Part shown: positions 11,101 to 23,100 of the stretch, piece by piece
How the letters are laid out: every line of letters begins with the position of its first letter
How positions within the stretch are numbered: the stretch's first letter is position 1
Assembly (NCBI RefSeq): GCF_964199755.1
Contig: NC_133901.1
Coordinates: 23,407,583 to 23,471,582 of the forward strand
Direction of reading: 5' to 3'
Origin: Larus michahellis
Lineage: Eukaryota > Chordata > Aves > Charadriiformes > Laridae
DNA length: 64,000 nt
Notes under the pieces: model-generated
Told to the model about the DNA's origin: nothing
Seen by the model: only the letters and a program-made list of their open reading frames with translations
Database searches by the model: none
Position numbers and translations under genes: made by a program

Positions 11101-14100
11101 AGCTGAAGGGCAGTCCTGGCATCAGAGCAATATTTATAAGCTGGCTATGAATACACTGAAGCTGAAAAATTGGACCTTAAGTAATAAAGTACTGAGGTCT
11201 GAAACAATTGTCAGGTTCCTTTTCCCTTCCCGTTTTCCTCATCCATGGTAGTCTGGAGAAACTTGTTTTACTTTTTTTCATTTGTTTAAATACCTCTTGT
11301 ACGTTGGGGCTGTATTTCTCAAATTCTTGTGTTTATATCAGTAAGACGCTGCTCTTTAATAACTAGGGTATTGCTTTGAGTGGACATTATCCTGAATTTT
11401 TCAGTCACTGTGCTGTTTCAAAGAATTTGTTCATTGTCTTCCATTAACTCCCTTGTCCACAAACCAAACTGAAAAACCAAACCAAAACAAGGTTTTGTTC
11501 TAGTCAGGCTGCAATAATTTTCTGAACACTTACTGTTTTCCAGTTGCCAAAACACAGTATGTGGAATATTATAATGCCCACCATGCCTTAATTGTTAATT
11601 TATTTCTGTTTGTTTGTTTGGATCTTTATGGTTTTGGTTTTGTTTTTAATTTAATTTATTTAAACATGTAAGCAGTAAATATTAAGTATTCCTGTCACGT
11701 CATGAAAAAAGCTTTTTTTTTCATGTCAAGTCATTGTGGTTAAGTCACATGCTGATGAGCATTTCTTTTTCCTCTTGATTAAGAAAGAGTTTTTCTTATT
11801 GGCAAATACTTTCAAAATCTGCATTCTCAATTGAAATTCACACCCATTGTTTCAAAGAGGCATGCCCGTCATTGCCATTTAACCAGAGAATGCGTTCTTG
11901 CAAGAAATCTTGAATTTTTTAAGCTGTTTGTATCTACACCTGTGGCTTGTGGTTGGTTAAAACGGTCAGTTGAAGGCCTTAATGTCCGTGTATTCACTTT
12001 TCTTGTTAAATTAATTATTCTAAACAACAATTTGAGGGTTTGTCCTCTTACTTCCAAACTAAATGACATGGAGAAAGTGCTAAAATGTAGCTAGTTTTAG
12101 CAGCATTTTTCCCATGTATGGATTGAGGCTAGGCTTCTCCTGCAGAGAACCTCCCTTAAGAGGATATTTGCAGCTACCAGGGATTATCGATATCTGTTCA
12201 CTGCGACTGGACTAGCCTGTGCTACGTTCTCCAGGGGTTTTTTGTTTGTTGTGCATCTTGTTAGTGCTCTTACTTTTAACCTGTTAATATTGCCAGTCAT
12301 AAAGCCCTTCTCTCTTCTCCTCTGTGAATAATGAAACTACAGTTTGGACAAGACAAATTCTCAGGGATTCATGGGGAAAACGTTGGTGACAGTATCTTAG
12401 ATTTTAAAATCACAGTAATGAGAAACATTACACTAAATTTGAAGGATCAGGTTTCCTTTTGTAGTCCATTTCTGAAATATTACGTTTTCCCATATTCACA
12501 TTACATAGCTCATTTCTTTATTATTCTATTTGAATATCTGTCACTTGAAAGCTCTCTTTCCCAAATTTCCCTATTTTTTTATTTCCATCTCCGTTACTTT
12601 ACACTAAGATACTCTTCTTTTTTTTGTCCCACTTCAAATCCAAATGGATGTTTCCATGATTTTTACTTATGCTGATACTTGTTACCTTCATTGATTTGTT
12701 CACTGCAGCGTACAAAACTCTTTATCGGGCAAGATTCAAACACTGTTGCTTGGAGTCACTGATTTACCATCTCAGTCTTTCAGATAATGAAGCGCATGGT
12801 AAATATTTTGTGGCTTGTCTTGGCATCTTAGACTCAGCCCACTTTTTCCTTCCTTTTTGACTTTTTTCATTCTTTATATACTCAGGTTGACTTAGAGAAT
12901 TAGAAAATTTTGGACTTGTTTTCTGCGTGTAGATTCCAGTTGTAAACACTGCTTCAGGATAATGACAAGGACTAAAGCATGCCTGCTCAGAACAGTTAAT
13001 TCTGCTCTAGTGTTCCCCAAATCAGCCTTCAAGTCATGTTTATTAAAAGAATTAAAATTTTAGGGAAGTCTAAAGGAGTTTATATGAGTTTTGTAAACCA
13101 TGGGCAAATAAAAGAACACTGGTTGAGAATATTACTAGTTGAGAATATTCTTTTAATATTGTGTTTTCCTCACTGAAGATGCTTGTTTAATTCTTTTTGC
13201 CAAATCTAAGGCATTTCTAAGACAGCACTAACTGATAGTAGTTTCCACAAATTAGACTGACTAATCAATAATTTAGATTCATGAGTGGAGAGGAACAAAG
13301 GCCTCTCTTCATTCCCATGGGAGTTTTACAGAAAACAGGCAGGAAATGCTCGTCGTCAAGTGGAAAAGGTACTGAAGAATTGGAACTTGAAAATACACTG
13401 GGCTTTAAATACAAATCTCATTCATAAATCAAGAAATAAGTTATGTTATATAAACTTTAATGTGCAAATTCAGTAGTTCCAGTTCAGAAAGCTGGGAGAG
13501 TGTTTCCTGGTTTAATATTTTATGTAGCTGAATACTACAGAAATTGTTGGTGATTTAGATGTCTATTTAGATTCTGTCTCTCCCTCTTCTAATGTAGAAC
13601 CAAAAGTTAGTCAGTTCAGCTGTCTTTCCACCGCCAAGGTCTGTCTTTCAGCTCTTTGTCTCCTGAGGTCATTTGTTTGCTTCCTTCTTGCTTTTTTCAT
13701 ATTGGTTCCACAACCCCTCTCTTCTACCTATAGGCTGGAGGCTGCCTTGTGTATTGCTAACATTCCCATGGGCAGTTCCAGCAAATGTAAAATACGATGT
13801 GGTTTACCATTGTTTTTGTGTTGCTGTTTATAGGATCGAATATGAATATACTCCCAGTTTAAAGGGTTCCACTCTCCTCTGGCATGTTCCTCTGAAAGGA
13901 TGCATGAAACAATCATTTTACAAAAAGTTCTGTGATTTGTGGTACAGTTTATAAAGCATCATTCCACTACAAGATCTTATAGAATAATGGTAAACCAATA
14001 TAAATCAAAATCAGTAACAAACATTGGCACATACCCTAAAAATAAGGAAAGGGTACTGCAAGGATGAACTTAAAAATAAAATACATTCACCTTATGTACA

Positions 14101-17100
14101 AGACGTTCCCATGACACATGTTTTGCCTTCACTGCAACTGTATAGGCATGTTCTTTCCACTACCTAGTCTGTGATTACAAACTGGAATATGATCTTGTAC
14201 ACTTAAGGCATGATGGAAATTTGAGAACTCTGTCAAATAAAGGGGCAAAGTTGAAATATTGATAACTTTTCAACATCACTGACCAAGCTAGAAAACAGGA
14301 AGAGAATAATGCCGCCTCGGCTACCAAAATTTCTCACTAAAATGAAAAAATGAAAAAGTCCTGTAACTTTGGAACAAGTCAGTGTACTGCAATGTCCTCC
14401 CTGGATCTGAAAATCTGTTGAACTAGACTGGATTACACTATGAGCTGGGACAATCCTGCACTCAAAAAATCTCCCACTGAGAAAAATCAAATCATTCTTT
14501 GCTGAGAACGGTGCCTGAAGGAACTTGTAAATCTTCAGGCAGTGTAACAGTTGTAATCTTAGGCAAGACAGGCTCACAAGGTCCCCTAGTTGTTCCAGTC
14601 CAGCCAGGAGTGCACAGTGTTTAATTAACAACTGTAAGCACAACTTAAGTAACACAGAAGCTGCTCAGTCTTCTGAACAACTTTCTAAACAGCTAAAATT
14701 TCAATAACAGATTTTTTTTTTTATCTTATCGATGGATATACTTTTTTTTTGTTTATTTTATGAGAAGAAAACAAAGGTAGAAGATAAAGAAAGCCTAAGG
14801 AGAGTATTTCCATAACGGAGACGTTAATAGTTTAGTTAACTTGAAGATGTCAAAAGAGGTAGGTGTACAAGATTACTGGTGTTACATGGGAGGCCAGCCA
14901 GGAAATCTCGGCCTTTCCCATCAAGAACCTTGAAGTAGATTCAACTGAATTAGTACGAAAATTCTAGTTTACTTTGCAGCAAGGAGATTGTGTGCCTTGC
15001 TATGGATACCTGATACCTGGCTCAACGCAGCTTCAAGCTGTCTTACTTGGAAACTGTAAAAGCTGTTCTATCAATAATGATATAGTAGATAGGTCATAAA
15101 TTGTTGAGAGAGGAGACTAAAGAAGAATTGCTTTTTCTGTCTATGGTTTTTTGATCTTTTTGATACTTACAGCTCTTCTGCTAGCTCTTTTGTATCTCTC
15201 ACCCTATACCTTCAGCCTCCTCTACAACATCTTCAGAGCCAGCACTTCTGCTTTGAATCTCAGTCCTTCATCGCTGTGGTGGCTGAAAATCACTCAGAAG
15301 GAATTAGGTGTATGTCACACTAATAAAACATGATCTTTAAAAAAAAAATAAATAAAGACCACTAACTTGTGCATTACAAAAAACCAAGCTAATGTGACTG
15401 TGCCTTTCTCTTTATTGGGAGATGTGTTTCCTACAAAGCTGTTGTGAGGAAAGGCAGGGCTATCCATCATTTACCTTTTCTATTATGTTAATGTCAGCAG
15501 TGGGTGGGAAAAGTCAAAGGGAAATGGCATTTCAAATAAACACAATTTTGTAATTCAATCGTATTTGACCATTTTCTGCAGTTAAATTTTCTAGATTTAA
15601 ATAACTGTCAACAACCAATAATGATTTATAAAAACATTACTATGACTTTCTCTTGTTTAGGTCTCTTACTAAAATATATCTATTTATTAACAAAAAGCTA
15701 CAGCTTAAATAAGGCCAGGCCCAGACACACTAATTTATGCTCAGTTGACTGAATCTTTAATAGTGCTTATCAGTGAACGTTCCAGCCAGATACACTTGCT
15801 ACGTTCTTTCTTAGCATTTTCAGAAAATCCTTCATATACAAATATTGCAGTAGCAGTTTACCGCAAATCCGATATACCTAATCCCACGATTAATTTTATA
15901 TGCCCATCAGTAGTGAAGCCAGATGGATTTAATAGCCCATTAGTCTTTCAGCATGATAATTTTCACGTCACTTAGCCTGCTGGGTTAATTGCTTTAAGAT
16001 GGATATTATTGACCTCAATCCTAGTGACAAACGGAGAATGTCTTATTCATCTCCCAAATGTACATTCTTAGACTCTTGTTTCTTTTGGTTGTGACAATAA
16101 GTCCCCTAGATTATGTGCTTGTATATTATAATTTATACCCTATTAGCCCATCTTTAAGGGCTTACTGAAGCAACGTCTTTCAGATTTTATTACCCATGAC
16201 TGGGGTAACAGTTAAGTCTGTTTCTTATGTAAAGAGAAATGTTGCAAGCATCCAAAATCATTGTTTTACCTCTTGTTAAGAAATTAATTTTAATGCTAAA
16301 AGCTGTAGCAGGTGCAGCAGGGATTAAGCACTTTTGGAATAAACAGCTGGCCAGTATATTTCCAACCACAAAAGTCTGGTCATCAGGAGGAGAGAATGAA
16401 GAACAAATTTGCAGAGAGAAGCTGTAGGAGAGGAAATTCAGGTCCTAGGGCAGAGAAACAGAAAAATATATCAGGAAAAAGAAAACCGAAGAGTAAAGCT
16501 GAAGAGTAGAGGGTCTATTCATGTGTATTATTTGTGCATTTTTTTTCCCTTAGTAATTTAGAGAAAGAACAAGCCATCTGCTGTGAGGAAATTAATGCTA
16601 GCTGTGAGCAGCACAAAACAGAAAAGGGAGTGGAGGAGCAGCACAAGTTACATTATTGCTTGAGGGGAGGTAAAAAAAGCCTGGAAGTTAATGTAGCCAG
16701 TTTTCACACTTATGTATGTCAACAGTGTAACACAGACACTTATACGTAGGTATTTCTCAAGCACCGGCTCCCATGGGAAACAAGATGGGAAGACAGAGAT
16801 GCTGGACTGCAGTCCCCCAAGATTTGCAGCAGATGTTCTCACAGTCTCTAGAAGAATCCAAATCCCACAGAGCTCATGATCTTTGCAAAAGGGCGTATCC
16901 TCACAACCCTCTGAATTCTCATTATGTATTTTCCTGGAGTAAAGCGGCTCTATAAGATACAGAATGGAGAGGCTTCGTATTTTTAGAGTTATTTGTAAAC
17001 CAAATTAATGTTAATAAAGGTAATTCATCGATGAGGATACGCCCATCTTGGTGCTGACCATGAATAACGGCAGAACCGTTTCTTCATGAAAGAAATTAGA

Positions 17101-18429
17101 GCCTGCTCTAGTGTAATATCAAATCCGTAAGACTCCTATTGAACTTTGTGGCAGACTTAAACAGTACTAGGATTTTCCCTGGGAGCTCAGTTCCACATTT
17201 TAATGACAATGACAACTTCAATGACAATGGTATCTTTTTTATTAACAGCTATGTGGTGTTCATGTAGGTACTTTCACGACACAAGCAGTTGAAGTTGGAC
17301 ATTCTCACTTCAGTTACAAAGCACCTTTGACTCTTGTTGAAACAAAGCCCAACTGTATGTAGCAACTCTCTGCTATGGTAGGTGTTGTGGCCAATCATCG
17401 CTCTCCAAAGTATTTTACAGGAAAAAAACCCTTGGTTTTAACCTTTAAACTTTTTTCTTCCCCCCTCTAAATTTAGGTCATTGACTTCAGGCTGTTTAGG
17501 TCATTGGCAAATCTCCAGTGTTAGTACATTTCATACCAAGGGAAAAAAAAAAAAAGAAAGAAAAGAAAAAGGAAAGAAATTTGAAAAACAAGAATATCAG
17601 CATTTCAGAGGGAAGTGAAAATACAGAGGGAGCAGTGAGAATTTGGTCCTTACAAGACTGGAAATATTTCATGTTTACTTTCAAGAATGCTGTTTAACCA
17701 TTTGTGATTACTTAATGATTTCGTGATGTTTATTTTTCACTATGAACAGCTCCTGCCATCTGTATTAGACAAATTTGAGACCATTGTGTTATACTCTGGG
17801 TTTAAAACTTAGGACTGGTTGATCAGCCCATGTGGATCAGCATGTCCAGAGGAATCAGAGGAGAAATGCCAAATTACTGATGCTGAACACCTAGTCCTAG
17901 GCTTTTTTTAACTAAAACTATGAGGAAAATACAGTGGATCAGATCTTGCTCCTACAAAAGCTAGCGCTAACATATGTACTGACGTCAGAGGAGCAAAACT
18001 TGACCCTAAATACACACCACTGGGAATCATTAAACCTTAAAAGATTTTAATCATACGTAGCGTTGCTAAGCAGTTTTGCAAATCAAATCACTGAATTACA
18101 AAGCACATTGGTTTGTTGTTTGTTTTTTTTTTTCCTTTAAAAGTACTTTGCCCTCTGCTGAAAAACATCCCTTTAGGCACCTTTGTAAGGAACAAACACA
18201 TATTTTGTTGACCGGCGGCAGACTTCAGTTCAAGCCGGAGCCAAGGGTTCCTCAAGGATATCAGCAGATAGACGTGACTGCTGGCTCGGTTTTCTTTCCT
18301 TTGAGGAGGGAAGCGTCCAGTCGGGCACTGACAGCCAAATTCCCAAGGGGAAACTGTGCGCTTATCTCTGTAACAACAAAATAGACGGAGACTTATAGCA
18401 ACATTGTCCTCACGATTCCTGTTGCCTCT

Positions 18430-20140
18430 TGAAAATCTCACCGACAAAGACCGACGGGGCCCTCCCGCGGCAGTCACTCCGTGGCCGGCGAGGTTTAGCC
18501 GAGCCTGCTCCAAGACCACCTTTGCCTCAGCCCCTGCTGTCCCGAGCCACCGTGACTACTGAATTTCCAGACTTTTGGGAGACGAGGGCCATTTAAAAGG
18601 CCCCGGGGAGTGGCGAGGGTGAGGCCGGCGTTCGCTGTGCCATGGCGCGGGCTCCCCGTCTCAGCCGGCCGGAGCCCGCCCTGGCCTGAGGCGCCTGTGG
18701 AGACCCGCGGCCGCGCAGCCCCCAACGGCTGCACCACCCCCAACGGCCGCGCCTCGCGCCCACCCCGTGCAGGGGAGGGGAGAGGGCGCCCCCCGGCGGA
18801 GCGGCGGAACAGCCCGCCCCGAGCACACAGCGGGGAGGGGGCGGCCCCTCCCTTCCCCTCCCCGGGAAAAGGCGGGCCGTACTGAGATTTTCCCGTGAGG
18901 ATTCTCCTCGGGGCCCCGCCGTTCCCGCACCGCTCCCCGCAGAAATCCCCACCTCGCTCCCTGCCCCGCCGGGTCACACCAGGTGACACGGCCCCGGCGG
19001 CGGCTGCTCCCCCGGGCCGGGGTGGCGGCGGGAGGGGCGTGCGTCCTCCCGCGCGAGAGGGGGCGCTGCCGCCGGCATTGGGCTCCGCCGCCGCCATCTC
19101 CTTCCCTGATCTCATAAAGGTGTCGCGCAGGTCCCGCCTAGGCTCGTCATTCAGCCGCCCCGGGCCTGGTGCCGCCGCCGGCCTCCGCTGCCGCGGCCCT
19201 CGGCCCGCCCCCTCTCGCGGTGCCGCTGGCCGGCCTGAGCGAGCGGCGACCGCGCTCCCGCCCCGGCTCATCGGCGGGCGCCGGTTGCCCTCCCCGCCCC
19301 TTCCTTCCCCCTCACCCGCCGGCCGGGCCCCGGAGCGCCGCCGCCGTCGGGGTGTGTGTGAGCGGGGCCCGGCGCCGTGCCGGGCCGTCCCCTGGCTGGC
19401 GGGGCCATGGCCGCCAGCGCCAAGCGGAAGCAGGAGGAGAAGCACCTGAAGCTGCTGCGGGAGATGAGTAGCCTCCCGCCCAACCGCAAGTGCTTCGACT
19501 GCGACCAGCGCGGCCCCACCTACACCGACATGACGGTGGGCAGCTTCGTGTGCACCTCCTGCTCCGGCATCCTGTGAGTGCGGGCGGGGAGGGGAGCTCC
19601 ATCCCTCCGGCCGCCCTGGGAGCGGGGTTGGGGGGGGGGGGGCGGCCCCGGTGCCGGCGGGGCGACCCCCGCCCCTCGCCGGCTTCGTCGCCGGGAGACG
19701 CGTCTGCTGGGGCGGCGGCGGCGGCGAGGGCAGCCGTTAGGCGGGGGGCAGCGTCTCGCCTTGGGCTCGGCTGCGCCGGCCCGTTCTCCCCCTTGGGTTT
19801 GCCCTTCCTTCCCCCTCCCGCCGCAGGGCAGCGCTGGGTCAGCCACGTCGGAGGGGAGCGGGCGGGGGGCTGCCCCGGGCGGGGAGAAGGCACTCGGGAG
19901 GCTTTCCCGGGGGTGTTCCCAAAAAAATGCCCCGGTGCGGGAGGTGGCGGTTGCCGGCCGGGGGTGTGTGTGCGCGGGGCTGGGCAGCCCGGCAGCCTCG
20001 GCCGGCAGCGGCAGCCCGGGAGCTGCTCGTCCCCCGCTGCCCCGGAGGAGGTGTTTTCCTGCACGTAGGGAGTGTAAGCGGACATGAAGGGGGGGGAGCG
20101 CCGCCACCACCGCCCCCCCGGCGATCATCGCGGGTGTTGT
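18430..20140. promoter_or_regulatory. CpG island / AGFG1 promoter
   Basis: Composition switches abruptly from AT-rich to very GC- and CpG-rich at about 18430-18590 and back at about 20130. The island covers the region upstream of the AGFG1 start codon, exon 1 and the first part of intron 1. GC-box-like GGGGAGGGG and CCCCTCCCC strings are frequent and no TATA box is evident, as expected for a broadly expressed gene. The exact transcription start cannot be read from the sequence. A 13-G run lies at 19630-19642 just inside intron 1. Confidence 0.9.
19407..19573 (+). CDS. AGFG1: AGFG1 exon 1 (start codon, zinc finger)
   Basis: The exon encodes MAASAKRKQEEKHLKLLREM and continues to the four-cysteine zinc site CFDC...CTSC with CX2CX16CX2C spacing. 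It ends two bases into a Leu codon before the donor GTGAGT. It lies inside the CpG island, and its codons are strongly GC-biased, unlike the AT-rich later exons. Confidence 0.97.
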
Positions 20141-23100
20141 TAGTTAAACAAGTGTGCGGAGAATGCTTTTGGAAAGGGAAGGGGCACACGGCTGAACAGT
20201 TCACTTTCATGACAGTCTTGAAGACGTGAGGAGACTAACCCTATCGTGAATCCAGAGATTAACGTTTAAAAATCTTAATTACCAGCCAAGTCTTTTGTGT
20301 ATCAAATTATGCTTGACAGTAGTTTGTAAGACAGCTCTCGAAACTCTAGCTTAGAGGATAAACTCTAGCCTTAATAGTTTAATATACTTGATCAGGAAAG
20401 TAGAAGAAGTCTCTTTTTTTTTTTCTTACATCTGTTACTTCCTATAGACTATATATATATGTAAACCTTAGAAAGGGATTGGCTCTTGATAGTGTATTGC
20501 ATTTTTCCTGTTCCTCATTCCTGAATGGGCCTCCCCCTACTCCTCCTGCCTTTTCCACCCTTCCTCCTCCGCGATAGTGTGTATGAAACTAAGAGTTGAG
20601 ATCAGTCAGTTCTGAATTTCAGTTACGTATTCATAATTTAGAAGGAAAAAAAAAAACCCAACCCCGCTGTCTTCAAGTGTTACTGTTTCTGTAGCTGAAT
20701 CTGTTTGCTTGTTTATGTTTCTGTGGCGTTGTGCTTATGGCATGGAGCAGAATCAATGAGTGGCCAAAGTAATAAATAAATAGTATGTCAAAGGATATAG
20801 ATTTGTGTTTGTAAGGGTTTTGAGTTCATAAAAGCCATTCAGGAGCCTGAACTAATTTCTGTCCCCTTACTAAGAAGGACTAAGTATCCCACACAGGCCT
20901 TCCAAGTAAGGTCTGGTGTTTTAGAACAAAGTTGGTAATTATATTGAGATTCAGAACAAAGCAAACATGTTAGTTCTGTGCTGAATTTACATGGAACAAG
21001 CTGCCTTTTATACTACTAGACAGCTAATTAGTCTTGGTTGTTTTTTTTTTCCTTCTTACTTCTACTTTGTGTAGACTTTTGAACAGACTTGACGCAAATA
21101 CAGAAAATACATTCGGGTTGTGGAACTGAAAAGAGACTCTAGTTTTTGACATATACATGCTACTTAATCGTCCTGTTCTGGCTATTGTTTGCTCTGTTAG
21201 CAAACTGTTATTTGTGCTGGCATGTGAAACTATTTTAAGCTGCTGCACAGAGCTTATTTAATGGTTGCACATGTTCTTACTGGTTAAACTGACAGCATGA
21301 TGAAACTGCTCCGTGAGGATATTTTCCTTTATTTTAGACTTCTTGACCTTAATAGACAAAGATATCATGAGTGCTGCTGAGCTGTTTCCCATGGGTTTTC
21401 AGTAGCATTTGTTCGTGTTATCTGTTGGCTGGGAGGTATGGATTGCTTAAGTCCATAGTCCAATTTACAGTAACCAAAAAGATGTACATGCAGTGAAACA
21501 GCCACTGAGCAGGGGACGGCTGTCACTTGCTGTGAACTTGGCCATCATTTGGATGTTAAAATGCTTAAAAGAGGAAGACTTTTTCTGAAGAACAGTTGTT
21601 AATAAAATGCACATAGCTCTTTCATTCTAAATATGCAGTGTTTTTGTGTTGCTATAAAAAAGAAACCACAAACAACATCTTTAGTTCTTACAGCTAGTAA
21701 CACCTACACTTAAAGCTGGAGTTGAAGGACTGTTAAGAGGAATTAAAGTTTTCTTCTGAAGTAAATTTGGGTTCGTTCTTTCATGTTGACTTGGAAATGC
21801 TTTCATAAGTTAAGTGTGCAAGATCATATGTATTGGTTAACACCTTAGAACCTAGTCAGTGGGATATTTTTGTTAGTGACGAGACAGTGTAGAGATGGGT
21901 CATGTCTGTTTCGTAACTAGAAACTTATTTTTAACACTTCTGTCAGAATAGTCCTTCATACAACTTGTTCATTTCTAAATGCTTTTCACTGTAGAATTCC
22001 ATAGTGGAGGGAAATGACTTGGGAAGAGACCAAGTAATGGCAAATAAATGTGAAAGTACTGTGGCTTGTGTAGTGCTTAGTGGCTGCTTGCATTCTGCCT
22101 CATAATACTTGCTTTACTGTAAGGCTTTAATAATCTTATTACTTCATCTTGTTTATATGCTATGTGAATGACTTGCATTGCTTCTTGTTTTAATTAATTT
22201 TTTTCTAATCTGGTACAGGAAGTATTCGTGGAGTTGACTGGACCAGTTTTTTCAAGTACGAAGTGCCCAATGCAAGATTAAAATATTAATACATTAACAA
22301 GTCTCCTTCAGAAAGGTTGCTCAGTTAATTAAAAATCGTTGCTAACATTGATATTGTCTTAGACAGGCGTGTTGTTCTAGATACAGTTAACTCTAAACTT
22401 TTAAAATCTGAAGGCTAACTTGAGTTTTTTTGCAAGTTTTCTGAAGTGTTTACTTGTTGTCCTGGCAAGGACAGTCTGTTCAAACTCTAAGCCTTCATTT
22501 GGGATCCATCATTAATTTCCATGAATGATTCTATGTGTAGAAAGAGAGTGATGCTATTTATTACTAGATTTAGCTTTAAAAAAACTACCATTTTCTTAAC
22601 TGTTTCCAAAAATAGTACGTCTAGCTTGTTTGAGTACTGCTAAAAATGATGACAGAGCTAGTGACTTTAATGTTGGAGGTTGAGTCTTGGCAAGTTATAA
22701 GTATGAATAATATAGAGGAGGTCCTTTTCCATAGGCTTTAAGTTTTCCCATTAGACTGGGTTTACCAGAGCAAAAGTTTTGCTGTGCAAAATGGTGTATG
22801 CGGGTGAAAGTTCATGGATGGTGGTGTGGATAGTGGCTTCCTTGTAAAATACCTCTGCTTGTCCCCTTGTATTTAAATTCTCTTCACGTGGAAAAAAGCA
22901 CACTGACATTACAGAAGCTGTGGCTAATTCGACTTTTTGGTGTTGGACAAGAATATAGGATATGGACAAGTATACATACAATCTCTTCTTCCCCAGGAGT
23001 TGGAGGAGATGCTGTAGAGGAGCAGCCTTTTCAGGTCAAGTGTTACGGTAATAAAAAAGCAGAAGACATCCTTCTGTTGTAGCAAAAAAACTGCACCTTG

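Larger units (their letters stand above)
3266..18429. other. Intergenic interval MRPL44-AGFG1, no recognisable gene
   Basis: This is about 15 kb of AT-rich sequence. The reading frames present are short and resemble no family I know. Contents I can point to are a T-rich tract at 3804-3832, a duplicated 22-bp unit near 5.05 kb, an ORF-dense patch with splice-like borders at 7212-7744, a GC-rich patch at 10930-11085 and an A/G-rich tract at 17540-17580. I see no tRNA, rRNA, CR1 or LTR sequence here. Regulatory elements for AGFG1 could be present but cannot be called from sequence alone. Confidence 0.75.

Noticed and set aside
14233-14655. 140-codon minus-strand frame in the intergenic interval
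   Set aside because: No recognisable domain, no codon signal and no convincing splice or promoter context.
15745-15975. 76-codon frame in the intergenic interval
   Set aside because: AT-rich, no similarity recognised and no splice borders; at most a candidate conserved non-coding stretch that needs alignment to judge.
18495-19445. 316-codon minus-strand frame upstream of AGFG1
   Set aside because: It lies in the CpG island, where stop codons are rare on both strands. Its translation is Arg/Pro/Gly-rich without any domain, and several overlapping frames are equally long.
19312-20128. Long overlapping frames on both strands over AGFG1 exon 1 and intron 1
   Set aside because: Same GC-composition effect; only the 19407-19573 frame continues into conserved AGFG1 exons.
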